A stretch of 64,000 nucleotides of DNA from Corynebacterium sp. MSK297 (lineage in GTDB: Bacteria > Actinomycetota > Actinomycetes > Mycobacteriales > Mycobacteriaceae). A model generated the notes under the pieces. That model saw only the letters and a program-made list of their open reading frames with translations, was not told where the DNA came from and searched no databases. Positions 8,528 to 19,200 of the stretch are shown here, in pieces (positions within the stretch are counted from its first letter, which is position 1; each line of letters opens with the position of its first letter). The position numbers and the translations under genes were made by a program. The stretch spans positions 1 through 64,000 of the forward strand of contig NZ_JASPGD010000006.1 of assembly GCF_030232885.1 (NCBI RefSeq), written 5' to 3'.

Positions 8528-9460
8528 ATGGGAGGCGAGCAACACCGGTTTTATTTCGCACCTGGTGTGCGCGTTGTCCAACGAGATGAACACTGCCTGC
8601 AATTCGGTGCTGATTCCACCCGCGTAGGCATCATCGAAACCGCACGGCCCGATGCGCTTGCAGCGGGTCTGCACCAACTTCCTCGCGTTTTTAGCCGCGA
8701 GGATTTTTCCATGACATCCCGCTACGCGGACCTTAGCCAGTCCGCAGCACATAGCTTATTTGATGACTTACTGGCTTATGGCATCATCCGATCGGCAGCG
8801 CCTAAGCCCGTCATAGTATTTGGAACCAGCCCGCTGGCAACGATGCTGCGCAATAGCCTGGCGGAGGCCAATTTTCTGGTCCGTTCTCCGCTTCCGGGCG
8901 AACCAGAAGAAACCTACCTCAGCATGCAAAATGCGAAAGACAACAATATCCCGCTGGTCATCGTGGATAAGCTCGCAGAAACCACGGGCCTTTCACCGAT
9001 GTTGCTATCGCTAGCGCGCACCTGGATTCCCGTATCACTCATCGATGCCACCAGCGTGGTAGGCCCCATTCACCTCGACGGTGTGGGGCCGTGCCCGCTG
9101 TGCATGGAATTGCATCGCACAGACCGGGATCCCACGTGGCATGCCGCAGCACAAGGCTTATGCCACAGCACTACAGACCCCTTGCACACTAGACACCACT
9201 TCCCTACCGCGGCGGCGCATCTCGCTATCGCGCAGGTGATCGTGGTAGTGGAAACGCTCTACGGACTAAGCCCGCCGCCGGGTGCCCTACCGCACCGGCT
9301 GCACCCGGGCCAGCTCTACGAATTGGATCCATATGCCCGCCCACAGCAGCGTATCATCGATAACCACCCGCGGTGCCCCGAGTGCTTTATGCATACTGGC
9401 GGACAATATCCAATAAGTCCTGGCCAAACAGTTGGGCTTTCTTCTGACCTATTCCACTGA
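8528..9460 (+). CDS. TOMM cyclodehydratase-like (E1/ThiF-related) orphan protein
   Basis: A 310-residue protein of the type annotated as TOMM precursor leader peptide-binding or bacteriocin cyclodehydratase-like, at the Rv3196 position. The N-terminal ~85 residues form a winged-helix-like leader-binding region (FAPGVRVVQRDEHCLQFG). The middle resembles a Rossmann fold without an intact nucleotide loop (PVIVFGTSPLATMLRNSL). The C-terminal part carries the zinc tetrad: CPLC in PCPLCMELHRTDRDPTW and CPEC in HPRCPECF. That tetrad plus LHRTDRDP is the hallmark of TOMM E1-like proteins. No YcaO cyclodehydratase, dehydrogenase or precursor peptide is seen nearby. The 3' end overlaps uvrD2, which is convergent, by 74 bases. 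Confidence 0.75.
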   Translation: MGGEQHRFYFAPGVRVVQRDEHCLQFGADSTRVGIIETARPDALAAGLHQLPRVFSREDFSMTSRYADLSQSAAHSLFDDLLAYGIIRSAAPKPVIVFGTSPLATMLRNSLAEANFLVRSPLPGEPEETYLSMQNAKDNNIPLVIVDKLAETTGLSPMLLSLARTWIPVSLIDATSVVGPIHLDGVGPCPLCMELHRTDRDPTWHAAAQGLCHSTTDPLHTRHHFPTAAAHLAIAQVIVVVETLYGLSPPPGALPHRLHPGQLYELDPYARPQQRIIDNHPRCPECFMHTGGQYPISPGQTVGLSSDLFH

Positions 9461-11435
9461 TGGCGTAAAGTTCATCCACCGTCGTCGGCAGTGCTTCGCT
9501 GACGGCTTGCAAGGTGGCATCGGAAAAAATGATGTAAGCAGGAACCTGTTCCTCTTTGGCTACTCGCGCCCGCCAGCCGCGTAGCTGCACGAATAATTCC
9601 TCATTTCCCGGAGATTCACACTCAGTATGCCTACCGATGACTTTCTCACCGGGGGTAGTCAGCGCTTGCTTACACACCCGGCACTTTTTCGTCTTCCGCA
9701 CTCGCGCCACAGATGGTTCCTCAGCCTGCGATGCCGCGACGAGCCCGTCAAGAAACCTCGTGCGCTTACGGCTCGCCCGCCCGCCTTCTTGCCGGGCCGG
9801 TGCCCACGACAACGCTAGGTGCTTCCGGGCACGCGTAATACCGACATAAAACAGGCGCCGTTCTTCCTCGATCTGCTCGTCACCAGCATCAATCGCATAG
9901 CGAAAAGGCAATAATCCTTCAGTCAGGCCCGCTAAAAAGACCGCATCCCATTCCAGCCCCTTGGCAGCGTGCAGGGTCACCAATGTCACGCTATCGACAG
10001 TCGGCGGCTGTTTATCCGCAGCGCGACGCCGCAGCTCCCCCAGGACAACCTCCAAAGAATCGGTATCGCGGATCTGCACAATCTCTTCGACAAGGTCCAC
10101 CAATGCACGCAACAGCTGCCAACGCTCTCGTTCTTGGGCGCCATCAGGTTCTTGGGCAGAATAGCCCAGCGGCGCCAAGGCAGCGCGAGTAATCGCTACT
10201 GGATCCGGCGGCAAATTAGGTCTCAGGTTCGCCCGAACCAACTGCTGTATGGCCTCTAGGATGACTCGGTTATCGAAAAAGCTGGCGCCTCCGCGAACCT
10301 GGTAGGCAATACCGGCATCGGCAAGCGCTTGTTCCAGCACTGCGGATTGTGCATTAATGCGGTAGAGCACGGCAATTTCTTTGGCCGGAACGCCCTGTTC
10401 CAACAAAGTGAGGATCTCCCCGGCGATCTCGCGGGCTTCCACCGGGTCGGATTCGTATTCCTGAAACGTCGGATCCGGCCCCGGTTCACGCATACCCTGC
10501 AGCTCCAAGCGCGTACCCGCAATGCGGCCTTGCGCGGCGCCGATGACCTGGTTCGCCAAACCCGTAACCTGTGGGGTCGAGCGGTAGTCACGCTGCAGCT
10601 TGACGACGTGCGCGTTGTCGAAATGTCGCGAGAAATCTAGCAAATACTGCGGGGTTGCTCCGGTGAACGAATAAATCGTCTGGTTTGCGTCACCAACAAC
10701 GGTGAGATCATCGCGGTCTCCCAGCCAGCCTTCCAACACACGCTGCTGCAGGGGCGTGACGTCCTGGTACTCGTCAACGACGAATGTGCGGTAGCGTTGC
10801 CGGAATTCTTCTGCCACCGCCGGAGCGTTTTCCATGGCACCAGCAACATGCAATAAGAGGTCGGAAAAATCCAGCTGCATGCCTTCGTCGCTGGTTTTCA
10901 GCTGCTCATAGCGACGATAAACTTCCGCGACTTGTTCCGCTGGCAGGGGTGGAGTACGGGAAATGCTATCGACGTATGCGGCATAGCCGTCGGCGCCCAA
11001 CAAGCTGGATTTTGCCCATTCGATCTCATTGAGTAAATCGCGAATGGTGTCTTTGCTCGGGGTATTCGTCACAGATCGGGCGGCACGGGCTACCACCGGA
11101 AACGAGCTGTCGAGAATCTTCCATTTCAGATCCCCAGCAATCTGCGGCCAAAAATAGCGTAGTTGGCGCAGAGCCGCGGCGTGAAAAGTCATTGCCTGTA
11201 CTCCACCGATATTCATACTGGCCAGGCGGTCCCGCATCTCGCCGGCTGCACGGGAAGTATAGGTCAGTGCTAATACGCTATTGGTGGTAGCGAATCCCTG
11301 GTCAATCAGGTGTGCGATGCGATAGGTGATGGTGCGGGTTTTTCCAGTCCCGGCACCGGCGATGATCGCAACCGGTCCTCGTGGAGCTGTGGCTGCGGCA
11401 CGCTGGTCGTCGTCAAGCACTTCCAGATTCACCAT
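9387..11435 (-). CDS. uvrD2: UvrD2-type ATP-dependent DNA helicase
   Basis: A 682-residue superfamily 1A helicase. Motif I is GAGTGKTRTITYRIA (~residue 27), motif II is VVDEYQDVTPLQQ, and motif VI includes RRLFYVGITRARKHL. After the helicase core a Cys cluster (KCRVCKQA and HTEC) matches the tetracysteine module of mycobacterial UvrD2. The protein ends in an HRDC domain (LRGWRARVAKEEQVPAYIIF through DELYAISGIGQKKAQLF). This order is characteristic of UvrD2 rather than UvrD1 or PcrA. AAAGGA lies seven bases before the ATG. The last 74 bases overlap the convergent TOMM-like gene. It is the last gene of the minus-strand repair block. Confidence 0.93.
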   Translation of the reverse strand: MVNLEVLDDDQRAAATAPRGPVAIIAGAGTGKTRTITYRIAHLIDQGFATTNSVLALTYTSRAAGEMRDRLASMNIGGVQAMTFHAAALRQLRYFWPQIAGDLKWKILDSSFPVVARAARSVTNTPSKDTIRDLLNEIEWAKSSLLGADGYAAYVDSISRTPPLPAEQVAEVYRRYEQLKTSDEGMQLDFSDLLLHVAGAMENAPAVAEEFRQRYRTFVVDEYQDVTPLQQRVLEGWLGDRDDLTVVGDANQTIYSFTGATPQYLLDFSRHFDNAHVVKLQRDYRSTPQVTGLANQVIGAAQGRIAGTRLELQGMREPGPDPTFQEYESDPVEAREIAGEILTLLEQGVPAKEIAVLYRINAQSAVLEQALADAGIAYQVRGGASFFDNRVILEAIQQLVRANLRPNLPPDPVAITRAALAPLGYSAQEPDGAQERERWQLLRALVDLVEEIVQIRDTDSLEVVLGELRRRAADKQPPTVDSVTLVTLHAAKGLEWDAVFLAGLTEGLLPFRYAIDAGDEQIEEERRLFYVGITRARKHLALSWAPARQEGGRASRKRTRFLDGLVAASQAEEPSVARVRKTKKCRVCKQALTTPGEKVIGRHTECESPGNEELFVQLRGWRARVAKEEQVPAYIIFSDATLQAVSEALPTTVDELYAISGIGQKKAQLFGQDLLDIVRQYA

Positions 11436-11462
11436 GGGTTTCCTTTACGCGTTCTCGCCGGA

Positions 11463-12686
11463 TTATTGTTCTTTCATCTCGCGTTGTTCATCGATGTGGC
11501 GGCCGTGGCAATCCCAGGTACCGTCAATTGATTCTCTGATTTTGGTTTCTCTGGATGGCTTCTCCTTGGCCGGTTTCGCCTTGGCGCCAGCGCGTTTCAT
11601 CTCATGTTTTTCATTCTGCTTTTTGCGCTCAGCTTCATCGCTTTTGCGGATATACAGCAACCGGTCTTGATCATGTAGCTCCAGGGTTTCATCCATATCG
11701 ACGCGGTAAACACGGTCATTGCGGATCACGCTGAGCACAATGTCTGACAAGTGTCGCGGGTTTGCCCCGATCTCGTATTTAGCAACGGGGCGCTCCGCGA
11801 TAGAAAAGCCTGCCGACGGCGAGAGTAAATCATCCATGATCTTGACCACCGATGGTGTGCTCGTCGACAAGCCCAGCAAACGCCCGGCAGTTTCGGAGGA
11901 GACCACCGTGGAATTGGCCCCGGACTGCAACAGTAAGTGCCGGTTCTCGATCTCGCGGACAGCTGCCGAGATTTTTGCTTTCTTATTCATTTCACGCGCC
12001 GACAATGTCGCCAACACGTTGGTGTCATCGCTGTTGGTGGCCACAACGACGGTTTTTGCACGCTCGATACCGGCGATTTTCAACACATCAGATTTTGTGC
12101 CAGAACCTTGCACGGTCACTACTTCTTGCGCCTCGGCGACGCGCAAGCAAGAACGATCAGGGTCCACCACGACGATATCGCGAGCCCTAGTGCCATCATC
12201 CAGCAAGGTTTGCATCGCGGATTGTCCCTTCGTGCCAAAGCCAATAATGATTGTGTGGTCGTGCACGTGCTTTCTCCATTGTTGAATCTGGAATGTTTTG
12301 CGTGAGCGCTCCGTCAGCACCGACAACGTCGTACCCACGAGCAAAATCAGGAAGGCTAACCGGGCTGGGGTAACCAGGATGATATTGGTCAACCGCGCCC
12401 CAGTGCTCACCGGAACGATATCGCCATACCCTGTGGTAGTCAGCGAAATAGTCGAATAATACAACGCGTCGATGAGACTGAGCTTCTCGTTGTAACCGTC
12501 TTGCCCGATATAGACGACAGCGGCGATGACAAAAACGATAGCTGCTGCCAGCATAAATCGGCGCAGGATCAGGAAAAAAGGGTGCGTCCGCATGCCTTCG
12601 GGGATGTGAATGACATCGTCTAAGGCGTAGTTCGGCAACGAAGTCAGCTCAAACCGCTGGAGCTTCGCTCTGATTTTTCCACGCAT
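11463..12686 (-). CDS. cglK: Potassium channel with RCK (TrkA-N) domain, CglK-like
   Basis: A 407-residue two-TM potassium channel. TM1 is FMLAAAIVFVIAAVVYIG, the selectivity filter TTTGYGD is at residues 83-89, and TM2 follows (LAFLILLVGTTLSVL). From ~145 comes a cytoplasmic RCK/TrkA-N domain with the dinucleotide loop IIIGFGTKGQSAM. The C-terminal ~60 residues are Lys/Glu-rich. It sits where M. tuberculosis has Rv3200c and matches the C. glutamicum CglK architecture. An internal GTG with its own RBS could yield the RCK domain alone. The ATG at 12686 has no close RBS (AAAGGA is 15 bases away), and it starts within 10 bases of the adnB stop, suggesting coupling. Confidence 0.88.
   Translation of the reverse strand: MRGKIRAKLQRFELTSLPNYALDDVIHIPEGMRTHPFFLILRRFMLAAAIVFVIAAVVYIGQDGYNEKLSLIDALYYSTISLTTTGYGDIVPVSTGARLTNIILVTPARLAFLILLVGTTLSVLTERSRKTFQIQQWRKHVHDHTIIIGFGTKGQSAMQTLLDDGTRARDIVVVDPDRSCLRVAEAQEVVTVQGSGTKSDVLKIAGIERAKTVVVATNSDDTNVLATLSAREMNKKAKISAAVREIENRHLLLQSGANSTVVSSETAGRLLGLSTSTPSVVKIMDDLLSPSAGFSIAERPVAKYEIGANPRHLSDIVLSVIRNDRVYRVDMDETLELHDQDRLLYIRKSDEAERKKQNEKHEMKRAGAKAKPAKEKPSRETKIRESIDGTWDCHGRHIDEQREMKEQ
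12264..12277 (-). promoter_or_regulatory. Internal RBS and GTG start for a free RCK domain
   Basis: GGAG (12277-12274) lies seven bases before an in-frame GTG (12266-12264, residue 141). Initiation there would give a soluble RCK protein of about 267 residues starting just before TIIIGFGTKG. I recall that C. glutamicum CglK is reported to make a separate RCK domain; here the sequence offers a mechanism. Confidence 0.5.
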
Positions 12687-12695
12687 TGTTGTGCT

Positions 12696-15600
12696 CTATT
12701 TTCCTTTGGAATCGCTATGACCAGTGCTATCTGGCCTATTTTCGCGTTCGAGCATGCTCGCGAGCTCGTCGGCGTCCGGTAGTTGTTTCGGTTCGAAGGT
12801 GTAATTATCCATAATGTAGTGGAACGCTGCACGCACTGGTTTATCAGTACCGCTGATGCGCTGCCAAGCTTCACGATAGACCGATAACTGGATAACTGCC
12901 GAACGCATCTGTTCTCCCTGTGGTGGCCTGCCGGTTTTCCAGTCGACGACCATCCAATACTGCCCCATGTCGAAGACAGCGTCCATGCGTCCGCGCACCA
13001 CGGACGTACCCAGGCTAAATTCGAAGCCTTGCTCGACATTTGTCGGCGTTTTATCTGCCCATTCGCTCGCAAGGAATGCTTCTTTCAGTTTTTCGAAGTC
13101 CCCTTCAACGGTTTCCTCGTTTCCTGGAAGCTCAGTTTCATCCAAGATCGCGTTGGCACCGTACCGGTCTTCGATCCATTGGTGGAAAGCAGTACCACGT
13201 TTGGCATAGGCATTAGGTTTAAACGGCACCGGCCGACGCTGCCTGCGTGCAAATTGTGTTGGATTATCGCGCAGTGCGACTAATTCCGATGCGGTAAGCT
13301 CACCGGGAATTTCCACATCCACCACAGGAGCTGCCAAAGCCTGATGTTCTTCGATCAGTGCAGTGGTTTCACGTTCCCACAGCGAGAATAATTCACCACC
13401 GAGCACAGGGATCTCTTCTTCGGTGCCTAACGCTTGCATCGCTTGTTGCACCAGCTGTGCCCCACGACGAACTTCGTCACGTGGGCGCACCGACGGGAAT
13501 TGTGCTGTGGTGTCGTCTTCGCTGCTGCTTTCGTCTCCGCTGCTGTCTTCAGCCGCGTCTAACGAATCTTGATTGGCTGACAAGCGTTGGTCACCCCGCA
13601 CATCCGATTCGTTTGGCTCGTCCGGTTCGTCGGTGACAAGTTTCCAGTTGACGATTTGTATGGGTGGTTCGACACCAGCACCGCGTGTAGCAGCACCGTG
13701 TGTAGCAGCCACTGTTTGTTCTGCAAGCTCTGCAGCTCTCTTGCTGGCATAACGGTGCATTTCCGCAAAGTGCTCATACGGGTCGTTTTGTGAGCCCGTG
13801 ATAACCAGCTCATCTTCGGCACGCGTCAATGCAACGTAGAACAACCGGGCATTTTCTTCCGCATCCACGGCCTTTTGTTCAGCAATGAATTCTTTACAAT
13901 TGTTTTCAAATTCTTTGCGGTCTTCTGCCTCACGCAACCGTGGCCAATCATGATGCGGGGTATGCGCGGCATCGGTCAAGAAAGTCCGGGTCTGCGCCTT
14001 GTAAGTGGAAGAATCAGCGTGGCACACATAGACCGAAGAGAATTCCAACCCTTTGGCTTTGTGCGCCGTCATGATCTGCACGCGGTTCGTCGCCTTCGGC
14101 GTCTCACCTGGTGCTAACGAATCTTCGTGTTCCCGCGCCAGCTCAGCATAATCCAACCACGCTTCCAACGGCTCTCCATCAAACTCGGCAATGGCATCCA
14201 GGGCCTTGTCTAAATGCACTGCCCCATCGCGCCGCTGCGTCAAGACTTCTGTGCGCAAGTGGAAGGTCTCGATGATGTCGGCGAATAAATCGCTGAGTGG
14301 TTTACCCAAACAATAAGTGCGCAAGTACCGCAGCTTCGACGACAATTCGGTGATGCGTGCCAGACCATCCTCGGAATAACGATCCAGCTCACCGAGATCT
14401 GCAATGGCATCCGTGATACCCACGGTGTGATCCGCTTCTTCTTCCAATGCCGCAGCGAGCTGAGATTCCAAAATATCCTCGGGCAGCTGCGGTTCCTCTG
14501 CTGCATTCTCAGTTTCATCGCCGTGCTCACGCAGGCGGCCAGCCAGGTTTTTCGCACGCGCTGCCAAAGCTTTGATGTCCACCATGCCTAGCCCCACTGC
14601 TGGGCCCGCAATGATTCGCAACGCAGCGGCCATATCCTCCGGGCGGATCAGCATGGTGGCAATTGCCATCATGTCTGCGACTTCTGGGATCTCTAGCAAG
14701 CCACCCAAACCGACTACTTCATACGGCACACCGCGTTGTTCTAGGGCTTCTGCGATCACCCGAGATTGTTTGTTTTTCCGCACCAGCACGGCCGCGGAAA
14801 ACCGGGCATCCGGATCGTGTTCTCTCCGCAGCAAATACTCGTGATATTTCTCTGTCAGGTTTCCGGCAACCCAGGCGATTTCTTCTTCTACGGTTGGCCA
14901 ATAACCAAGGCTGACTACCCCCGCACCAGCCCCGGCGCGCGGTTCTAAGGGTGCAACCGGGCGCTCTGGGCCTGACCCAAGTACGGCATGGGAGACAGTG
15001 TTGGCGATATCCAATACCGTCGACGGATTACGCCAGGACGTGGTCAATTCCTTGCTTGGAGCCGGGCGTGTAGCGCCAGCAGCTTCCGGTGGCGTTTTAG
15101 CTTCGGGTGTTTCGGCGGCCACCGCTGGTTCAGTAGCTTCGGGTGGCTCAGCAGCAACGGGAAAATCGTGCGTGAACATTGCCAGATTTTCTGCAGTGGC
15201 TCCGCGCCAGCCGTAAATTGCCTGCATCGGATCGCCCACGGCAGTCACGGTTAGCTCTTCGTGTGGGGTGGTGCCGAACAAGTTGCGCAATAACACGCGC
15301 TGCGCATGCGAGGTGTCTTGGTATTCATCCAGCATGACAACTTTTGTTTGCCGACGCTGCGAGGCCCCCACCGCCGGATGTTGCTCAGCCAATCGGGCTG
15401 CAGCCGACATTTGCTGGGTAAACGTCACCGCATTGCGCTCAGCCAGTTCATGTTCCAGCTGCTGAATTAGTGGCAAAAACTCAGCCCGTACTTGCTGGCG
15501 AGCAATCCAGTTTTGGACGTCTTTATTAAGGTTTTTTCGTTGTCTTGGCGCGCGTGGCAAGTTTTCCACCTCGGCAAAAGCGCGTGCGCATTCCCGGAAA

Positions 15601-16229
15601 TCCTCAGCGAAACTGAGGTTATTAGCCATTCGGTTATACAACTCCAGCAGCTCGTCCACGATGCTGGATTCTTTTTTCTCTGTTTCCAGCGTGCCCTCGT
15701 AATTGCGCACCACCGACTGTGCGAGCGAAACCAAATGAGCCTGGGTAATCAGCCGAGCGGTTGGTTCCACAGGTAACAGCAAACCGTATTCACGCACCAA
15801 ATCTCCGGCATAGGAGTCATACGTGGACACCCGTGGGGCGATGGTTTCCAGGTTCGCGCGCAAACGCCCCTCCGGATCAATTTCCGGCAGCCGTGGGGAA
15901 TCACGTAATACTTGCAGGCGGTCGCGGATACGTTTAGCTAGCTCTTGCGATGCTTTTCGGGTGAATGTCAGGCCGAGTACTTCTTCCGGCAGCGCATAGC
16001 CATTGGCAACCAACCAGACAACGCGTGCTGCCATGGTTTCGGTTTTACCGGCACCGGCACCGGCAACCACCAGCAATGGTCCAGGTTCGGCGCCGATGAT
16101 CGCTGCTTGCTGCTTCGTGGGTGCGAAGCGTTGCCCCAGAATCTCCGAAAGCAGCTGCGGGCTGATATCACCGGATCGCCCTGAATTCTGCTCAGATCGC
16201 TCAGTATTGTGCTGAAGCTCATTAGACAT
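12696..16229 (-). CDS. adnB: AdnB helicase-nuclease, motor subunit
   Basis: A 1177-residue UvrD-family helicase fused to a C-terminal RecB-type nuclease, the AdnB subunit of the double-strand-break resection machine AdnAB that replaces RecBCD in mycobacteria. The intact Walker A is AGAGAGKTETMAARV (~residue 60), motif II is VMLDEYQDTSHAQ, and motif VI region is ENARLFYVALTRAEDEL. The nuclease has FHQWIEDRYG, GRMDAVFD and VVDWKTGRPP, supplying the D...DxK residues. A Pro/Glu/Ala-rich insert (plus-strand ~15070-15170) interrupts the helicase, and a Ser/Asp/Glu linker precedes the nuclease. The start overlaps the adnA stop by 8 bases, so translation is coupled. Confidence 0.93.
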   Translation of the reverse strand: MSNELQHNTERSEQNSGRSGDISPQLLSEILGQRFAPTKQQAAIIGAEPGPLLVVAGAGAGKTETMAARVVWLVANGYALPEEVLGLTFTRKASQELAKRIRDRLQVLRDSPRLPEIDPEGRLRANLETIAPRVSTYDSYAGDLVREYGLLLPVEPTARLITQAHLVSLAQSVVRNYEGTLETEKKESSIVDELLELYNRMANNLSFAEDFRECARAFAEVENLPRAPRQRKNLNKDVQNWIARQQVRAEFLPLIQQLEHELAERNAVTFTQQMSAAARLAEQHPAVGASQRRQTKVVMLDEYQDTSHAQRVLLRNLFGTTPHEELTVTAVGDPMQAIYGWRGATAENLAMFTHDFPVAAEPPEATEPAVAAETPEAKTPPEAAGATRPAPSKELTTSWRNPSTVLDIANTVSHAVLGSGPERPVAPLEPRAGAGAGVVSLGYWPTVEEEIAWVAGNLTEKYHEYLLRREHDPDARFSAAVLVRKNKQSRVIAEALEQRGVPYEVVGLGGLLEIPEVADMMAIATMLIRPEDMAAALRIIAGPAVGLGMVDIKALAARAKNLAGRLREHGDETENAAEEPQLPEDILESQLAAALEEEADHTVGITDAIADLGELDRYSEDGLARITELSSKLRYLRTYCLGKPLSDLFADIIETFHLRTEVLTQRRDGAVHLDKALDAIAEFDGEPLEAWLDYAELAREHEDSLAPGETPKATNRVQIMTAHKAKGLEFSSVYVCHADSSTYKAQTRTFLTDAAHTPHHDWPRLREAEDRKEFENNCKEFIAEQKAVDAEENARLFYVALTRAEDELVITGSQNDPYEHFAEMHRYASKRAAELAEQTVAATHGAATRGAGVEPPIQIVNWKLVTDEPDEPNESDVRGDQRLSANQDSLDAAEDSSGDESSSEDDTTAQFPSVRPRDEVRRGAQLVQQAMQALGTEEEIPVLGGELFSLWERETTALIEEHQALAAPVVDVEIPGELTASELVALRDNPTQFARRQRRPVPFKPNAYAKRGTAFHQWIEDRYGANAILDETELPGNEETVEGDFEKLKEAFLASEWADKTPTNVEQGFEFSLGTSVVRGRMDAVFDMGQYWMVVDWKTGRPPQGEQMRSAVIQLSVYREAWQRISGTDKPVRAAFHYIMDNYTFEPKQLPDADELASMLERENRPDSTGHSDSKGK

Positions 16230-19200
16230 TGGTGATCACATCCCCTTCTGCTTGCGCCGGGCACACCGAACGCAGTGAACAATATGTGCAGTCCTCGGAT
16301 GGCCGTGCAGTTACCGTCGGGCCCGATAGTTCATCGATCAGTGGTGGTAGTTGCGCATGGAACTCGCGTAGCTGTTCCTCATCCAAACGGGCTTGTTCCC
16401 TCGTTCCGGCTATATTCGTGCGCCCCAGTGGGTACAACAGCATCGCCAGACCGATTTCCATACCATCGCCGGTGATCACACGTACTTGGTGCGCTTTATT
16501 CGCAGCATGCCCAGCACCTGCTTTCTCGCCGCCGACTAGCTTCCCTTTGCTCAGAGCCAGTTGGTACGCGCTCAGCTGGGGATTTTTCGTGGTATCCGCC
16601 TGACTTGGTAACCGCGATGAGGACGAAGTCTTCAAATCCACAATGACGTAGTTGCCGGAACCATCGCGTTCCAACCGGTCGATCCTGCCGACGATACTCA
16701 GCCCCGGCTCGATTTCGACAGCGACATCAACTTCGCTGCCGACGAATTCCAAGGCCTCACGGGTACTGGCAATCCACGCGTTGCTGCGCGTGAGCAATTC
16801 ACGAAAAGTTTCGTACTCCCGCTGCCGTTGCCAGGCTGGGCCGTGGTAGGCGCTGCGATAGGCTTCTTCGGTTTTCAGCCGCGCCCATTCAGCATCCACC
16901 CCGCGCCCGACCGCTTCGAAATACGCATGCGCCATGGTTCCTTTCCGCATCGCATCCGTCGTTGTGGAATCACCGAGCTTTTCGACGACCTCCCGCATTG
17001 GACAATCCAACAAACCCTGGATTCGTGATGGGGATAACCGCGTTTTCGCTGGCTTTGGAATCTCCCCGGCCACCGTTTCGGTAGCTGCCCACCACTGTGC
17101 CGGATCTGCCCCCGGTACACCGGCCACGGCCAAGCGCGCTAGCTGGCGGGCAGCCTGCTGAGTTTCTTGTTCACCGGCTTCTGGGTCACACACGGCCCGA
17201 CGCAATTCAGCAACTACCGATGACACAGACAACAAGCGTGGCACTGTCACACCGCGCACGGCAGAGCCTGGTACCGGTGCTGCCGCAGAATCGGTATCCG
17301 CGCCAGATTCTGCATCATAGGCCTCGCCTGCTTCCTGTGCGGCACCGCGTAGCGCTGCGTCTTCGTCCTGTGCGCTGGCAGCAGAAATAATCTGTTCAGG
17401 CGTGAGATCAAACTTTGTACACCATGCATGGAAAAACCGGGACGGTTCCACGATTTCGTCGGCATGCGGAGCACAGACTGCCGTCACGATCTGTTGGTTT
17501 CGAGCACGGCTGGTGGCAACGCGGAACAAACGGCGCTCTTCACCCAGCCGGTCTGCCGCATGCGAGACATGGACGTCGGGATCAATGCCCGCATCTAAGA
17601 GATCCACGAGGTCTTCTTGGGCGAACAGGGAACCGGTCTCAGATAGATCAGGCCAGCTACCTTCTTGCACGCCGCTGACCACCACGGTGTCCCATTCCCG
17701 TCCGATTGTGCCGTGCGCGCTCACGATTTCCACAGAATCCGTGCGCGAACCACGACGTTCACGAACCCCGGTGGGCAATTCTTGTTCGGTAATATACTGC
17801 ACGAACGTCTCTACCGAGGCTTCCGGACGCCGCTCAACAAAATCGCCTGCGGCATCGAACAACGTCATCACCGCGTCCAAATCCCTATCCGCCTGCGATC
17901 CGGCGGCCCCACCGCGCAAGGCGGTCGCTGACAACCTGCCTGATAACTCCGTCGCATCCCAGACTGCCCAGAGCACATCTTCGACGCTTCCGCCCCGTAG
18001 CGCTTGCCTACCTGCTTGGATCACAGTACGGATGCGCAGCAAAATATCGATCTCGCGTTGCGTTAACAGCTCCGCAAAATCTGGTAGCTCAGCATCACTA
18101 CCCAGCAGATCCACCAAGCTGTCAATGCCGCGCTGTTGAGGGTTAAACCGGCGCAAACCACGAACCAACCGGCGTAAGGTCACAGGATCTGCCCCTCCCA
18201 CAGGGCCTAGCACCAACTGTTCTATTTCTGCACGACTGAGCTCTTCGTGCAGTGCTCGAATCCCTAGCAAGAGGTGTGCCACGACGGGTTGTTCTGCCAG
18301 CACGGTATCGGTGGGGCTAATGTATACCGGCACCCCCGCTGCCAGTAGCGAACGACGAATACCACCAATCTCCGCAGTAGAACGGACCACTACGGCGATA
18401 TCAGACCAGGCCACGCCGTCGTCTAGATGGCGGCGCCGCACCGCATCAACCACCGCCGTGGTGTTATCCGTCCACGATTCGGCCACGAGCGCCCGCCGTG
18501 TGGGGCTACGGTGCATTTCGCGTAGTTCTGCCAACTGATCTGCGGGGAATTCGTCGAAGAACTCACTGCTGGCGCCACGGAAATGAAAGATGGCGTGGTC
18601 TCGGTTCCCCCCGACTACTGCAAGCTCCGCACCATCGATAAGAGCACTCAGCAATTGCCCCGCTGTAGGATCCAACAGCTGTGCATCGTCGACGATGACG
18701 GTATGCCATGGGCTGAGTGCACGGATCTCATCTAAGTTCTGGGAGACTTCCGCCATGAGTTCTGCAGCCGAAAACCGGTAGGTGCCTTCCAGCTCCATCA
18801 TGTGCGTGTATTCCCGCAGGAATTGCGCGGCGGCGGTCCACATCGGCCGATCATAGCGACGCCCCAGATCTTCTAATTGCTGGGCCGACACGCCCCTTTC
18901 CACAGCGCGCAATAAAAAATCGCGTAATTGCCGTCCAAAACCAAGGTAGGTTAACGCCGGACGGACATCGACGGGCCAGTCCACAGACTCCACAGACCCT
19001 GCCTCGGCAACGCCTCCTGCGGCGCCCAAATCAGCAGTGCCCAAATCAGCAGTGTCCAAATCAGCGGTGCCCAGATCAGCAGCGTCTGCCTCCCCCGCGC
19101 CGGTAACAGCGTCTGCACCCGCAGCAGCATAATCTTCTGCCTGTAAACGCAGGATCTCGCGCATCATCGCATCTTGCTCTGCACCGCTGATAAGCCGCAG

